The notes: generated by a model from the sequence alone, not told the origin. A stretch of 64,000 nt of DNA from Gracilimonas sp046602855 (GCF_046602855.1 NZ_JBKINJ010000003.1:74552-138551), one strand, 5' to 3'. Positions 1-9,156 are shown, counted from the stretch's first letter. Translations and numbers: made by a program.

Positions 1-1488
1 ACCTTCATCCGTGATCATGGTCTCAGAACCACCGCTGGCCGGAATGGTATAAATACCAGGATTCAAAGTGTGTGTAAAACCGAGCTGACCATTTCCGCTT
101 TCTTTACGGAAAACAATAGTGTCTCCATCCGGACTGATTTCCGGCTCTCTGTATATTCCTTTTTTTGTGGTGAGCTTGGTCGGAGTACCGGGTTCTGGAG
201 TAGGATTAAGATCTACGGTTTTGATGGCCCCCATATCTTCATCACTCCATGAAACATACACAACAGAATTTCCATCAGCTGAAAATACCGGATCAAATTC
301 GAAATCAGTCGAATTGGTGATGCGTTTAGGTGTACCATCGGGCAGCATCTTGCTCCAGAGTTTACCGGCTGCGCTCCACACAAAGGTATTGCCATCAGGT
401 GAAGTTCTAAGCTGTCGCACAGCTTTAACCCTAAACTTATCCGGAGCTACATCCTGCTGAAAACGTACAGCTTCAACAATGTTGTGAGATGATTCTGCTT
501 CAAATGGAATAACTTCAGATTCACCGGTTTCTGTGTCGATTTTATTAATCTTTCCATTTGCCCAAATGACAATATGCTGGTTGTCAGGCATCCAATTGAA
601 GTTTGCGTTTGGGCCAAAAATAGCCCAGGCTTCCTGCATGTCTTTACTTAGATTTTCATATACAGGATATTCTCTTCCGGTATTAAGATCTCTCAAAAAC
701 AGAACTGACTTTGTTCTTACCCTGCGTACAAAGGCTAGTGTTTCTCCATCCGGAGAGATCTGTGGTCTGATCGCTCCTCCATTTCCACCTGTTACTGTTT
801 CAATTTCACCATCTTCACGATCGTATCTTCGGATGACGTAGATCTGACTGTTTGGGTCTTTGTTATACTGAAAATATCCGCCGGGATATACGGCCTGACT
901 GTAGTACACATATTGACCATCAGGAGAGACCCATGGTTCACCGGTATCCTGCTGCTCGTTAGCTTTTTCAACTAACTGAACTCCTGAACCGCCTGATCTG
1001 TGATACATCCAGATCTCTCCGGCACCAAGTGAACGGGTAGAGGAGAAGTGCTTTTTTGCAATGATGTATTCTCCATCCGGAGTCCAAACTGGGTTATTCA
1101 ACAATCTGAAATTTTCGTTGGTGACCTGCCTGGCATTGTTCCCGTCAGCATCCATAACCCAGATGTTATCTGCACCTCCGGCATCACTGGTAAAAAGTAT
1201 CTGAGAACCATCAGGGCTGAACCTTGGCTGGATCTCATAAGCATGCCCACCTCGAATCAACGATGCCTTACCTCCGTTAATTGGCAGTAGGTAAATATCA
1301 CCTAGCAGGTCAAAAACGATCTGAGATCCGTCCGGACTAACGTCCAGGTTCATCCAGGTTCCTTCATCCGTAGTGAAGGTAGTGTCAATCGTAGCACCCA
1401 GGTCAGGATTGCTGACATCCCATTCTTCCTGTGCAAGAAGAGGTGAGCAGGATAATAAAAGAGTGATCAGGATAGCGTAATATTTCAT
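1..1488 (-). CDS. Secreted TolB/PD40 beta-propeller protein, N-terminal part (cut by window edge)
   Basis: The frame is open from the ATG at 1488 to the left edge, giving 496 codons with no stop. It begins with a Sec signal peptide (MKYYAILITLLLSCSPLLAQ) followed by repeated PD40/TolB blades: SPDGSQIVFD, FSPDGSQILFTSD, SPDGQYVYYS, SPDGETLAFVR and SPDGNTFVWSA. In related Bacteroidota-type proteins of about 1000 residues, such an N-terminal propeller is followed by an amidohydrolase or S9-peptidase domain. That part would lie outside the window, so the enzymatic identity is inference. It lies on the same strand downstream of the phenylacetate operon, 57 bases after the enoyl-CoA hydratase ATG-distal end, and could be co-transcribed or independent. 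Confidence 0.8.
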   Translation of the reverse strand, partial: MKYYAILITLLLSCSPLLAQEEWDVSNPDLGATIDTTFTTDEGTWMNLDVSPDGSQIVFDLLGDIYLLPINGGKASLIRGGHAYEIQPRFSPDGSQILFTSDAGGADNIWVMDADGNNARQVTNENFRLLNNPVWTPDGEYIIAKKHFSSTRSLGAGEIWMYHRSGGSGVQLVEKANEQQDTGEPWVSPDGQYVYYSQAVYPGGYFQYNKDPNSQIYVIRRYDREDGEIETVTGGNGGAIRPQISPDGETLAFVRRVRTKSVLFLRDLNTGREYPVYENLSKDMQEAWAIFGPNANFNWMPDNQHIVIWANGKINKIDTETGESEVIPFEAESSHNIVEAVRFQQDVAPDKFRVKAVRQLRTSPDGNTFVWSAAGKLWSKMLPDGTPKRITNSTDFEFDPVFSADGNSVVYVSWSDEDMGAIKTVDLNPTPEPGTPTKLTTKKGIYREPEISPDGDTIVFRKESGNGQLGFTHTLNPGIYTIPASGGSETMITDEG

Positions 1489-1545
1489 AACGTCGTATTA
1501 AATTGAATTTGTAAGAGTATAGTAAAATCTACTAACAGCTAGCGA

Positions 1546-2313
1546 CTATGATTTAGATTTAAACTTATTGATGAAATTTTTTGTGAAGTCAGAAAGAACC
1601 AGCCGGCCACTGATCTCAGCTCTTTGCTCCAATAAAAGATCCCAGTCTTCAGTCCCTTTCCAAAGAACAGCTTTGAGATCCCGCATAGCTTCAGGGCTGC
1701 TTTGGGCAAGTTGAGTTGCTAATTCTCGCACCGCTTGATTTAGATCGGAGACTGAGTCGAACACTTTGTTGAAGAGTCCTTTCTGCTCAGCAAATTTAGA
1801 GTCGTACCAGTTGGTAGCATCCACGGCCATTGTGGAAAAAGCACTGGTTCCAACTTTACGCTCAACGGCAGGACCAACCACAAATGGGCCAATGCCCAAA
1901 GCTAACTCACTCAGCTTGACGGAAGCATTTTCGTGTGCGAATGTATAGTCACCGGCTGAGGCAATTCCCACGCCACCGCCTACCGTTTTTCCATGTACTC
2001 GAACAATGATGAGTTTTGGGCAGGTTCGCATGGCGTTCAATACAAGGGCAAATCCCATAAAGAAATTTTTGCCAGTATCGTAGTCCTCAATAGCGATCAG
2101 TTCATCGAAAGATGCACCGGCACAAAAGGCTCCTTCGCCCCGACTTTTGATCACTATGACGTGAATTTCATTATTTTCTCCGGCCTCAGTGATCGTATTT
2201 GCCAGTTTTCTAAGAATGGCACCCGGCAGGGAATTTCCTTTGGGGTGATAGAACTCAATGGTTCCAATGTTATGCTCGATGCTAAGATTTACCGCTCCGT
2301 TTTGTTCACTCAT
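1546..2313 (-). CDS. Enoyl-CoA hydratase/isomerase family protein
   Basis: This 255-residue crotonase-fold protein has the typical CoA-binding and oxyanion-hole segments: GAFCAGASFDEL near residue 60 and GKTVGGGVGIASAGDYTFAHE near residue 110. It would hydrate or isomerise an enoyl-CoA in the cytoplasm. It is the most distal gene of the phenylacetate operon and is distinct from the paaG-like paralogue at 9157-9936. A PaaF-like role (2,3-dehydroadipyl-CoA hydratase) is possible because no other PaaF candidate is visible here, but residue evidence does not separate it from methylglutaconyl-CoA hydratase-like members. Confidence 0.85.
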   Translation of the reverse strand: MSEQNGAVNLSIEHNIGTIEFYHPKGNSLPGAILRKLANTITEAGENNEIHVIVIKSRGEGAFCAGASFDELIAIEDYDTGKNFFMGFALVLNAMRTCPKLIIVRVHGKTVGGGVGIASAGDYTFAHENASVKLSELALGIGPFVVGPAVERKVGTSAFSTMAVDATNWYDSKFAEQKGLFNKVFDSVSDLNQAVRELATQLAQSSPEAMRDLKAVLWKGTEDWDLLLEQRAEISGRLVLSDFTKNFINKFKSKS

Positions 2314-2366
2314 TATTTAATTCAAAATTATTTAACATTATACTTTTATGTTGAAGGATCCTGAAC

Positions 2367-2732
2367 TCAGGACTCTGAATTCAGAATGGCTTTATAATAG
2401 CCATCAAGTAGTCGGCTAACTTCTTTTAATAAATTATTCAAATGGTCTGTATCACCTTAATTCAAATCTTTGGCAAGAATAATGTAGTATTTGCTTTCTT
2501 CCAATGAACCATGTGAAATATTTAAATATCTCATTGTGTCTTTTGGACCACGTTTTTTAAATCCTTCAACAATGTTAGCTGGAATGGAAACCGCCGCTCG
2601 TCTGAATTGAGAACTTAAACCATATAGTTCATACTTAGGAAAATTTTGCGTGAATTTATAAGTATCTAACACAAATTGATGTGCTTTTTGCTATACAATC
2701 AAATCACGAAAAGTCTTTGCCGGTTTTCTCAT
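2367..2732 (-). pseudogene. Four-helix-bundle (S23/IVP) gene broken by two in-frame stops
   Basis: Reading from the ATG at 2732, the frame gives a complete 121-codon member of the 23S rRNA intervening-sequence protein family: MRKPAKTFRDLIV, stop, QKAHQFVLDTYKF, then RRAAVSIPANIVEGFKKRG, AKDLN, stop, GDTDHLNNLLKEV, ending ILNSES. The first stop (TAG, 2691-2693) stands where the family usually has Trp (one G to A change from TGG). The second (TAA, 2457-2459) stands where Tyr is usual. No indel is needed. A shorter open frame 2457-2672 survives but would lack helix ends on both sides. It sits between paaZ and the terminal enoyl-CoA hydratase and is bordered by short heptamer-like inverted repeats (2741-2773; 2361-2384). 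Confidence 0.85.
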
Positions 2733-2740
2733 TGCTTTAT

Positions 2741-2773
2741 CTGTTTAATTCTGATTTCTGAATTCTTAAACAG
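2741..2773. repeat. Inverted repeat beside the dead four-helix-bundle gene
   Basis: An 8-bp inverted repeat, CTGTTTAA (2741-2748) and TTAAACAG (2766-2773), surrounds an ATTCTGATTTCTGAATTC core. It resembles the CTGAATTCAG-type heptamers present at the other end of the pseudogene (2361-2384). Confidence 0.5.
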
Positions 2774-2814
2774 TTAGAGCGATGAATTTGAAAAACCTTA
2801 CAAACTTTCTAAAA

Positions 2815-4857
2815 CTACACTTCGTCTATATCTAATTTATGCTTTCGCTTCATCAGAGTAAGTATGGTGTATTCTGCCACCAGTGTATTATCCTGGTTGG
2901 TTACTTCCACATCCCAGTACACTACGCCGAAAGGAAATTTGTCGTCCTTTTTTTGTTGGCGGACGTTCTTCCGCTTTAATATCAATTTAGCTTGAATGGT
3001 ATCACCCGGAAAAACCGGGGCGACGAATCGCAGATTTTCTAATCCATAATTCAACATGACCGGTCCTTCATTTGGATCCACGAACAAACCCGCCGTAGCA
3101 GAGAGTACGAAATAACCATGGGCTACGATCTTTCCAAATAGTGATCGGGCTGCTGCCTCGGGGTCAGTATGAGCATAAAAGTGATCTCCACTTAATTCTG
3201 CAAATTCTTTTACGTCTTTTTCAGTGACGGTCCGTTTTTCGGTAGTCATTGCTTCACCGATCTCCAATTCCTCATAATATTTTTGGAATGGATGCTTTTC
3301 GGTTTCTCTCGTTTCCGCTCCTTTGATATGTTGCTTAACAATGTTTCTCAATGTAGTAGGTGAACCCTGCAGAGCAACTCGCTGCATATTGTGAAGAACC
3401 GCACGGGCACCTCCCAATTCCTCGCCACCGCCTGCATGGCCTGGCCCGCCGTGAACCAAAGAAGCAATTGGTGAACCATGACCCGTGGATTCACCTGCGG
3501 AATTTCTATTGATCACCATAAAACGTCCGTGGTAGGGGGCACATCCCAAAGCAATTTTATGAGCCAGCTCATCATCAGCGGTAAAAAGGGAACCAACCAG
3601 TGAACCGTTAGCTTTGTTAGCTATGTCGATAGCTTCCTGAGTGTTTTTATACGGCATGACGGTGGTCATCGGACCAAAGGCCTCAAGCCGATGAACCGCA
3701 TCAACCTGCATAGGTTTGTGACAAACTAGTACACGGGGATTTGTGAAGGCATCTTTCTTATCTCCGCTAGATATATATACGGTTTCTGTGATCTCAGATA
3801 GTTGCTGAAGCTGTTCTTCAAATCTTTCGGCTTGTAATGAACTTGCTAGTGGGCCCATTCGGGTTTCTTTCTGTCCTGGATTACCGATCGTGGTTTTATC
3901 CAATCTGGTTTTCAGAGCTTCGACGACCTTATCCTCTAAATGTTCAGGTACTATAGTCCGTCGAATCGCTGTACATTTTTGACCGGTTTTAACCGTCATC
4001 TCGCTTGCCACTTCTTTGATAAAGAGATCGAACTCTTCCATATCGGGAGTGACATCTTCCCCGAGAATAGAACAGTTTAATGAATCGGCTTCAAGATTAA
4101 ATTGTACACTATTGGCGATAATATTTGGATGAGCTTTCAGTTTCTTTCCGGTCAGTGCTGAACCGGTAAAGGCTACTGAATCCTGACTTGTCAAATGATC
4201 CAACAGATCGCCGGGTTTGTCAGCTGCGATATATTGAACGGATCCTTCGGGTAGAATTTCCGATTCTATGATATCCTTGAAAACTGTCCAGGAAAGATAT
4301 GATCCTGTTGGAGCCGGTTTCACCATAACAGGCAATCCAGCGATGATAGCAGGTGCCATCTTCTCAAGCATTCCCCAGATTGGGAAGTTAAAAGCGTTGA
4401 TATGAATGGCAACTCCATGCTTTGGAACACAAATATGCTGCCCCATGAATGAGCCTTTACGGGAAAGTCGTTCGGTATTACCCTCAACATGCCAGGGCAG
4501 ATCTGAAAGTTCGCGGCGTGATTTGCTCGAAATACCGAAAGCCGTGAGGATCCCACCTTCAATATCAATCCATGAATCAGCTCTGGTGGCTCCGGTATGC
4601 GTGGAGATATCATAATACTTCTCCTTGCGTTTCATCAGGTGCTGACCCAGAAATTTGATCTTAAATGCCCGCTCATGGATTGTCATCTCGCGGAGCTTTG
4701 GTCCTCCAAGCTGTCGAGCATATTCAAGTGCAGACTTATAATCAATATCCGCCTCCACCAGTTGTGCAACCGGTTCATTGCTTACCGCACTAAGAAGGTC
4801 AGTTTCTTCGCCTTCAGTTAACCATTTGCCTCGTATGTAACTTTGTACTTTTATCAT
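2815..4857 (-). CDS. paaZ: Bifunctional oxepin-CoA hydrolase / 3-oxo-5,6-dehydrosuberyl-CoA semialdehyde dehydrogenase
   Basis: This 680-residue protein matches PaaZ in length and two-domain order. The N-terminal aldehyde dehydrogenase (about 1-510) has Glu256 in NLEADSLN and catalytic Cys295 in KTGQKCTA, the positions known for E. coli PaaZ. The C-terminal MaoC hotdog hydratase (about 525-680) has the ELSGDHFYAHTD motif with Asp558 and His563. It opens the oxepin ring and oxidises the resulting semialdehyde in the cytoplasm, steps 4 and 5 of aerobic phenylacetate degradation. It lies between paaY and the broken four-helix gene in the paa operon. Both active sites look intact. Confidence 0.97.
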   Translation of the reverse strand: MIKVQSYIRGKWLTEGEETDLLSAVSNEPVAQLVEADIDYKSALEYARQLGGPKLREMTIHERAFKIKFLGQHLMKRKEKYYDISTHTGATRADSWIDIEGGILTAFGISSKSRRELSDLPWHVEGNTERLSRKGSFMGQHICVPKHGVAIHINAFNFPIWGMLEKMAPAIIAGLPVMVKPAPTGSYLSWTVFKDIIESEILPEGSVQYIAADKPGDLLDHLTSQDSVAFTGSALTGKKLKAHPNIIANSVQFNLEADSLNCSILGEDVTPDMEEFDLFIKEVASEMTVKTGQKCTAIRRTIVPEHLEDKVVEALKTRLDKTTIGNPGQKETRMGPLASSLQAERFEEQLQQLSEITETVYISSGDKKDAFTNPRVLVCHKPMQVDAVHRLEAFGPMTTVMPYKNTQEAIDIANKANGSLVGSLFTADDELAHKIALGCAPYHGRFMVINRNSAGESTGHGSPIASLVHGGPGHAGGGEELGGARAVLHNMQRVALQGSPTTLRNIVKQHIKGAETRETEKHPFQKYYEELEIGEAMTTEKRTVTEKDVKEFAELSGDHFYAHTDPEAAARSLFGKIVAHGYFVLSATAGLFVDPNEGPVMLNYGLENLRFVAPVFPGDTIQAKLILKRKNVRQQKKDDKFPFGVVYWDVEVTNQDNTLVAEYTILTLMKRKHKLDIDEV

Positions 4858-4881
4858 ATAATTTCCTATTAATATAAAGGG

Positions 4882-4932
4882 ACACAGCAGTCAGAATTCA
4901 GAACTCAGTTATTTCTATTCTGACTGCTGTGT
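4882..4932. repeat. 16-bp perfect inverted repeat between paaY and paaZ
   Basis: Arms 4882-4897 (ACACAGCAGTCAGAAT) and 4917-4932 are perfect reverse complements, separated by a 19-base loop containing TCAGAACTCAG heptamers. The right arm encodes the last residues of PaaY. It could be an intra-operon RNA hairpin modulating expression of the distal genes; it lacks a T-tract. Confidence 0.75.
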
Positions 4933-5535
4933 TCTGATTTTTGATTTCTTTCTTCCCCATGTCTCGTACCCCATCTTCTGGTCTTCTCTGCCTTCCGGGG
5001 CTTCACTCAGTGGTTCACATTCCTTTAAGGTCTCATGTAATTCTTTGGGAAGTTGTTGATAGAGCTTTGTGCCTTTCGTCTTCCATTCTATCATTTCATC
5101 GGTTACATCCTTCACGATCTTAGCCGGATTTCCCACGGCAAGTTTTCGTTCTGCGATCTTCATTCCCTCAGGTACAAATGAATGAGCTCCAATAATACAT
5201 TCTTTTCCAACCTTCACATTATCCATAACTACAGCATTCATACCGATCAGGCAGTTTTCGCCAAGATGAGCTCCATGAATGATAGCTCCGTGCCCGACAT
5301 GAGCGGATTTTTCTAAAATCACCGTCACTCCCGGAAACATATGGATGGTGCAATTTTCCTGTACATTACATCCATCCTCGATCACTATCTTGCCCCAATC
5401 ACCACGAATAGCCGCACCGGGACCGATATACACATCTTTCCCAATGATCACATTTCCGGTAACTGCTGCAAGTGGATGCACAAAAGCCGTTTCGTGAACG
5501 ACTGGCTGATATCCTTTAAACTCATAAATTGACAT
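4915..5535 (-). CDS. paaY: PaaY-type gamma-carbonic-anhydrase-fold thioesterase
   Basis: A left-handed beta-helix (hexapeptide repeat) protein with VIIGKDVYIGPGAAIRGD, HVGHGAIIHGAHLGENCLIGMNAVVMD and VPEGMKIAERKLAVGNPAKIV. The histidines of the HVGHG...HG pattern are the usual metal ligands. PaaY is known to hydrolyse dead-end CoA adducts of the phenylacetate pathway. I chose the ATG at 5535 (MSIYEFKGYQPVVHETAFVH) because the family starts here; the upstream in-frame ATG at 5559 would add eight residues encoded in an intergenic repeat. The last residues (RTQQSE) are encoded by an arm of the inverted repeat 4882-4932. Confidence 0.92.
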   Translation of the reverse strand: MSIYEFKGYQPVVHETAFVHPLAAVTGNVIIGKDVYIGPGAAIRGDWGKIVIEDGCNVQENCTIHMFPGVTVILEKSAHVGHGAIIHGAHLGENCLIGMNAVVMDNVKVGKECIIGAHSFVPEGMKIAERKLAVGNPAKIVKDVTDEMIEWKTKGTKLYQQLPKELHETLKECEPLSEAPEGREDQKMGYETWGRKKSKIRTQQSE

Positions 5536-5550
5536 AATCGAGTGTTTTTT

Positions 5551-5637
5551 GAACCGCAAAGAGCGCTAAGATCATGCAAAGTTCGCAGAATAAATGCTTA
5601 GCGTCCTCTGCGATACCTCCGCGTCCTTTGCAGTTAA
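5551..5637. repeat. Heptamer-type intergenic repeat (GCAAAGA/GCGTCCT) with dyad symmetry
   Basis: The paaJ-paaY spacer contains AACCGCAAAGAGCGCTAAG, then GTTCGCAGAATAAATGC, then TTAGCGTCCTCTGCG and CGCGTCCTTTGCAGTT. The halves are approximate reverse complements with a 7-base periodicity. It can form an imperfect hairpin in the operon mRNA. Similar sequence begins near 9070. Confidence 0.6.
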
Positions 5638-5640
5638 TTA

Positions 5641-6849
5641 CTAAGTTTTTTCGATGATCACGGCCATACCTTGCCCCACGCCCACACACAACATACAAAG
5701 TGCATATTTATATGATTCTTTTTCGTGAAGTTCGATTGTAGCTGTTTGCAATAATCGCTGTCCGGTCATGCCCAGCGGGTGACCTAAGGCAATAGCTCCA
5801 CCGTTTGGGTTGAGTCGGGGATCATTGTCATCCATTTCGAGGATTCGGGTTACACCGAGCGATTGCCCGGCAAAAGCTTCATTTAGCTCTATAATATCCA
5901 TATCATCCAGCTTCATACCGGCGCGTTTTAATACTTTTTGAGCTGCTTCAACCGGACCCAATCCCATAATTCTTGGTTCAATTCCTGAAACAGCATGGGC
6001 CACAATTCTGGCTTTTGGCGTCAATCCAAAATCTTTGACTGCTTTATCAGAGGCGACCAATAAAGCTCCTGCACCGTCATTTAATCCTGAGGCATTCCCG
6101 GCAGTAACAGAGCCGCCTTTTTTAAATGCGGGACTAAGTTTAGCCAGTATTTCAGGGGTGGTATCAGGTCGCATGAATTCATCGTGTTCAAATAGGTATG
6201 GATCCTGTTTTCTGCGGGGGATCTCAACCGGAATGATTTCTTTTGCAAGTCGGCCCGAATCACGTGCGGCTCCCGCTTTTTGCTGACTCCAGGCCGCAAA
6301 CTTATCCTGGTCTTCTCTGCTGATATTATGCTTTTCAACGACATTTTCTGCGGTCATTCCCATGCCATCGGTTCCATACATTTCCTTCATTTTGGGATTA
6401 ACGAATCTCCATCCAAAAGTTGAATCGTGCATTTCTGTGGTTCCTGAATAGGGAGAAGATCCCTTTCCTAAAACGATAGGGCCACGAGTCATATGTTCTA
6501 CGCCCCCGGTAATAAAAAGATCACCCTCTCTGGCTTTGATCGCATGATAGGCTTTCACAGTGGCACTCATTCCTGATGCACATAGTCGATTAATGGTTTC
6601 GCCGGGTACTGAAACGGGAATACCGGCTAGGAGAGAAGCCATTCTTGCCACATTGCGATTATCCTCACCGGCCTGATTGGCACACCCAAGGATCACATCC
6701 TCAATAGATTCCAGGTCGATCTCAGGATTTCGTTTAATAAGTTCTTTTATGGGTATGGCTGCGAGATCATCTGCCCGTATAGGGGAGAGAGAACCCTTTA
6801 ATTTACCAATGGGAGTTCTTATTCCGTCAATAATATATGCTTCTGACAT
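5641..6849 (-). CDS. paaJ: 3-oxoadipyl-CoA / 3-oxo-5,6-dehydrosuberyl-CoA thiolase
   Basis: This 402-residue thiolase has the nucleophilic Cys90 in INRLCASGM, His357 in GGAIALGHPLG and Cys388 in ALCMLCVGVGQG. PaaJ acts twice in the phenylacetate pathway, cleaving 3-oxo-5,6-dehydrosuberyl-CoA and then 3-oxoadipyl-CoA to succinyl-CoA plus acetyl-CoA. Placement between paaI and paaY supports this over a general fatty-acid role, which is served by the paralogue at 30333-31529. Confidence 0.93.
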   Translation of the reverse strand: MSEAYIIDGIRTPIGKLKGSLSPIRADDLAAIPIKELIKRNPEIDLESIEDVILGCANQAGEDNRNVARMASLLAGIPVSVPGETINRLCASGMSATVKAYHAIKAREGDLFITGGVEHMTRGPIVLGKGSSPYSGTTEMHDSTFGWRFVNPKMKEMYGTDGMGMTAENVVEKHNISREDQDKFAAWSQQKAGAARDSGRLAKEIIPVEIPRRKQDPYLFEHDEFMRPDTTPEILAKLSPAFKKGGSVTAGNASGLNDGAGALLVASDKAVKDFGLTPKARIVAHAVSGIEPRIMGLGPVEAAQKVLKRAGMKLDDMDIIELNEAFAGQSLGVTRILEMDDNDPRLNPNGGAIALGHPLGMTGQRLLQTATIELHEKESYKYALCMLCVGVGQGMAVIIEKT

Positions 6850-6878
6850 ATAATTTTATATTTCTAAATATTAAATTT

Positions 6879-7301
6879 TTAATTATCCAATTCGTGTTGC
6901 TTTCCCGTTCGGTAGACGGTACCTCTGAATTCAGCGATCAATTCAGTATTCTGATTAGAAACCCTGACTTTGTAAACTCCAATAGTTCGGCCATTTTGGA
7001 GCTCTTCAGTTTCGGCAGTCAACTCGTCTCCGACATTCACTTTCTTGGTAAAGTTGATGTTGTTTTCTAAAGCTAGCGAGAGCGAACCTCTTGAGTTTGA
7101 GGCAAAAGCTAAAGCACTGTCGGCTAAAGAAAAAGTAACCCCACCGTGGCAAACACCAAACCCATTTGTCATTTCCTCCCTGATCTTCACTGAGAGTTTA
7201 CAGTAACCGGGCTCAGATTTTAAAACCTTAATTCCCATCCATTGGGAAAAGGCATCGCTCTGAAGCATCTTGTTTGTTATGGGATGGGTTTCTTTACTCA
7301 T
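6879..7301 (-). CDS. paaI: PaaI-type hydroxyphenylacetyl-CoA thioesterase (hotdog fold)
   Basis: A 140-residue hotdog thioesterase with the signature NGFGVCHGGVTFSLADSALAFA around residues 46-67, where the Asp of LADSA is the usual catalytic residue. PaaI releases CoA from stalled hydroxyphenylacetyl-CoA intermediates. It sits 29 bases upstream of paaJ on the same strand and downstream of paaH, as in many paa clusters. A second hotdog thioesterase of a different subfamily lies at 25213-25644. Confidence 0.92.
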   Translation of the reverse strand: MSKETHPITNKMLQSDAFSQWMGIKVLKSEPGYCKLSVKIREEMTNGFGVCHGGVTFSLADSALAFASNSRGSLSLALENNINFTKKVNVGDELTAETEELQNGRTIGVYKVRVSNQNTELIAEFRGTVYRTGKQHELDN

Positions 7302-7372
7302 AGGTGTTGGCTTAAGGCTTTTATTCGTCAGTTTGCCAAAACTGAAAGCTGAAATCAGTTAGCTGATGGCTA

Positions 7373-8545
7373 TTATTTATAAAAATTCTTACCCTCAGCC
7401 ACCATTTTTTTCAGCAGTGGGTTTGGACGGTATCGGTCTTCACGATATTCAACCTGTAGTGCTGTCATTCTGTCGAGCACATTCTTGAGTCCAATTTCAT
7501 CACCCCATTTCAGTAATCCTTTTGGGTAATTAACTCCGTTTTGCATGGCTAAGTCAACATCTTCAATCGAGGCTATATTCATAAAAACGGCATCACAAGC
7601 CTCGTTTATCAGCATAGTTAGGATCCGGTTAAAAATATCCTGACCGACTTTTTCATCTTTATTTGGTGCAGAATTTTTGGACTCATCTTTGTAGTGGTAA
7701 AACCCGCGGCCTGATTTTCTGCCCAGCCAACCGGCCTCAACCATTCGTTTTTGGGCAAAAGACGGTTTGAACCGAGGATCGTAGTAAAACGCTTCAAAAA
7801 CCGTACTGGTAACTTCATAATTCACATCATGGCCAATCAGATCCATGAGTTCAAAGGGACCCATGCGAAAACCGCCGATCTCTTTCATTGCCCAATCAAT
7901 GGTAGCGGCATCAGCAATGCCTTCCTCGTATATGCGGAGTGCTTCTCCATAGAAAGGTCGTGCCACACGATTCACGATGAATCCGGGAGTGTCTTTACCA
8001 GAAACGGTGATCTTGTCCCAGCTTTTAACGAAGTTTTTGGTCGAGTCAAATATATCATCTTCAGTAGCAATTCCAGGAATGATCTCCACTAACTTCATCA
8101 GAGGAGCAGGATTAAAAAAGTGAACGCCTAAAAATCGCTCAGGTCGTTTCAGTGCTGATGAAATGGCCGCAATTGAAAGTGAGGAGGTATTGGAAGCTAA
8201 AACACAATTCCTTGGAACTATACCTTCAAGCCGCGCAAAGGTGTCTTTTTTAATATCGAGATCCTCAACAATGGCTTCGATTACAAATCCGCATTCGCCA
8301 AAGTCAGTGATGTTATCTACGAATTCAATTCGTTCAAGGATGTCATCAATCTGGTCCTGGGTCATACGCTCTTTTTCAACCTGCCGTGATAAAATACTTT
8401 CCAGTCCTGCCTTTGATTTTTCAAGTTGTTGAGGATATGCATCGTAAAGAAAGACTTGATGCCCCTGAGTTGCTGCTACTTGCGCAATTCCGGTTCCCAT
8501 TGTTCCGGCTCCAATAACGCCGACCTTAGTATCTTTTGGTATCAT
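7373..8545 (-). CDS. paaH: 3-hydroxyadipyl-CoA dehydrogenase (3-hydroxyacyl-CoA dehydrogenase)
   Basis: The start is the ATG at 8545 (MIPKDTKVGVIGAGTMGTG), which puts the NAD-binding GxGxxG at residues 10-15; an in-frame TTG at 8584 would add 13 unsupported residues. Family features include ERFLGVHFFNPAPLMKLVEI, DTPGFIVNRVARPF and a second 3HCDH C-terminal domain (FNRILTMLINEACD) after GRKSGRGFY. The 390-residue length fits enzymes carrying the extra C-terminal half-domain. It oxidises 3-hydroxyadipyl-CoA to 3-oxoadipyl-CoA, the substrate of PaaJ. Confidence 0.93.
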   Translation of the reverse strand: MIPKDTKVGVIGAGTMGTGIAQVAATQGHQVFLYDAYPQQLEKSKAGLESILSRQVEKERMTQDQIDDILERIEFVDNITDFGECGFVIEAIVEDLDIKKDTFARLEGIVPRNCVLASNTSSLSIAAISSALKRPERFLGVHFFNPAPLMKLVEIIPGIATEDDIFDSTKNFVKSWDKITVSGKDTPGFIVNRVARPFYGEALRIYEEGIADAATIDWAMKEIGGFRMGPFELMDLIGHDVNYEVTSTVFEAFYYDPRFKPSFAQKRMVEAGWLGRKSGRGFYHYKDESKNSAPNKDEKVGQDIFNRILTMLINEACDAVFMNIASIEDVDLAMQNGVNYPKGLLKWGDEIGLKNVLDRMTALQVEYREDRYRPNPLLKKMVAEGKNFYK

Positions 8546-8668
8546 AGAAAATAGTTTGTTTAACGTCTGAAAAATCGCTTCCAAGATAATAAATCCAAAG
8601 CGGAATACTGTTTAAAATATGTACCAAAAAATGGAAATAGTAGCTTCGAAATTATTTCAATAGGCTGT

Positions 8669-9046
8669 TCAGTTTCCAATCCAACCCAGGTGTGTGTGTT
8701 TGAAGTCATCAGAAAATTTAAGACCGTAGCCAAATATACGATCAAAAGCAGCATGACCAAGGAATATAATACCAACAGTAAGGAGCCATTCAACTTCAAT
8801 AAAATAACCGGTAAATATAACTGCGATCATAATGCCTTTATGGTGAAGAATATTATAAGCTATTGAGCCAATTTGTTTGTTGATCAAATAAGCGCTAAAT
8901 GAAACATCAGGCAGGAAAAAGAGAAGAGCAAACAACCAGAAGCTATAAGTGGTGGTCAATTCAAATAAGATGAGAGAACCCATGAAAAGAGTCAGTTCTT
9001 CAAAAATTAGAAGGACTTTTAAGGTTCTGCTGAGTTCAATTTTCAT
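8669..9046 (-). CDS. DUF4260 family membrane protein
   Basis: A 125-residue hydrophobic protein with about four transmembrane segments and the DUF4260 C-terminal signature HAAFDRIFGYGLKFSDDFKHTHLGWIG. Function is unknown. It lies inside the paa operon between paaG and paaH on the same strand, with gaps of about 110-120 bases on each side. It is not a known Paa component and may be a passenger. Confidence 0.8.
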   Translation of the reverse strand: MKIELSRTLKVLLIFEELTLFMGSLILFELTTTYSFWLFALLFFLPDVSFSAYLINKQIGSIAYNILHHKGIMIAVIFTGYFIEVEWLLTVGIIFLGHAAFDRIFGYGLKFSDDFKHTHLGWIGN

Positions 9047-9156
9047 AGCAGTTAATTTTTTTTGGTTTAACCGCAGAATACGAAAGTGATCTCTGAAAGT
9101 TCAGTAGGGAGTATTCTTTTCTTAGGTGAAAATTTAAGTCTGAGTAACCTTCGCCC

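Noticed and set aside
8560..8799. 79-codon frame overlapping the DUF4260 gene on the same strand
   Set aside because: It is an out-of-frame shadow of the DUF4260 gene 3' end; the DUF4260 frame has the family signature.
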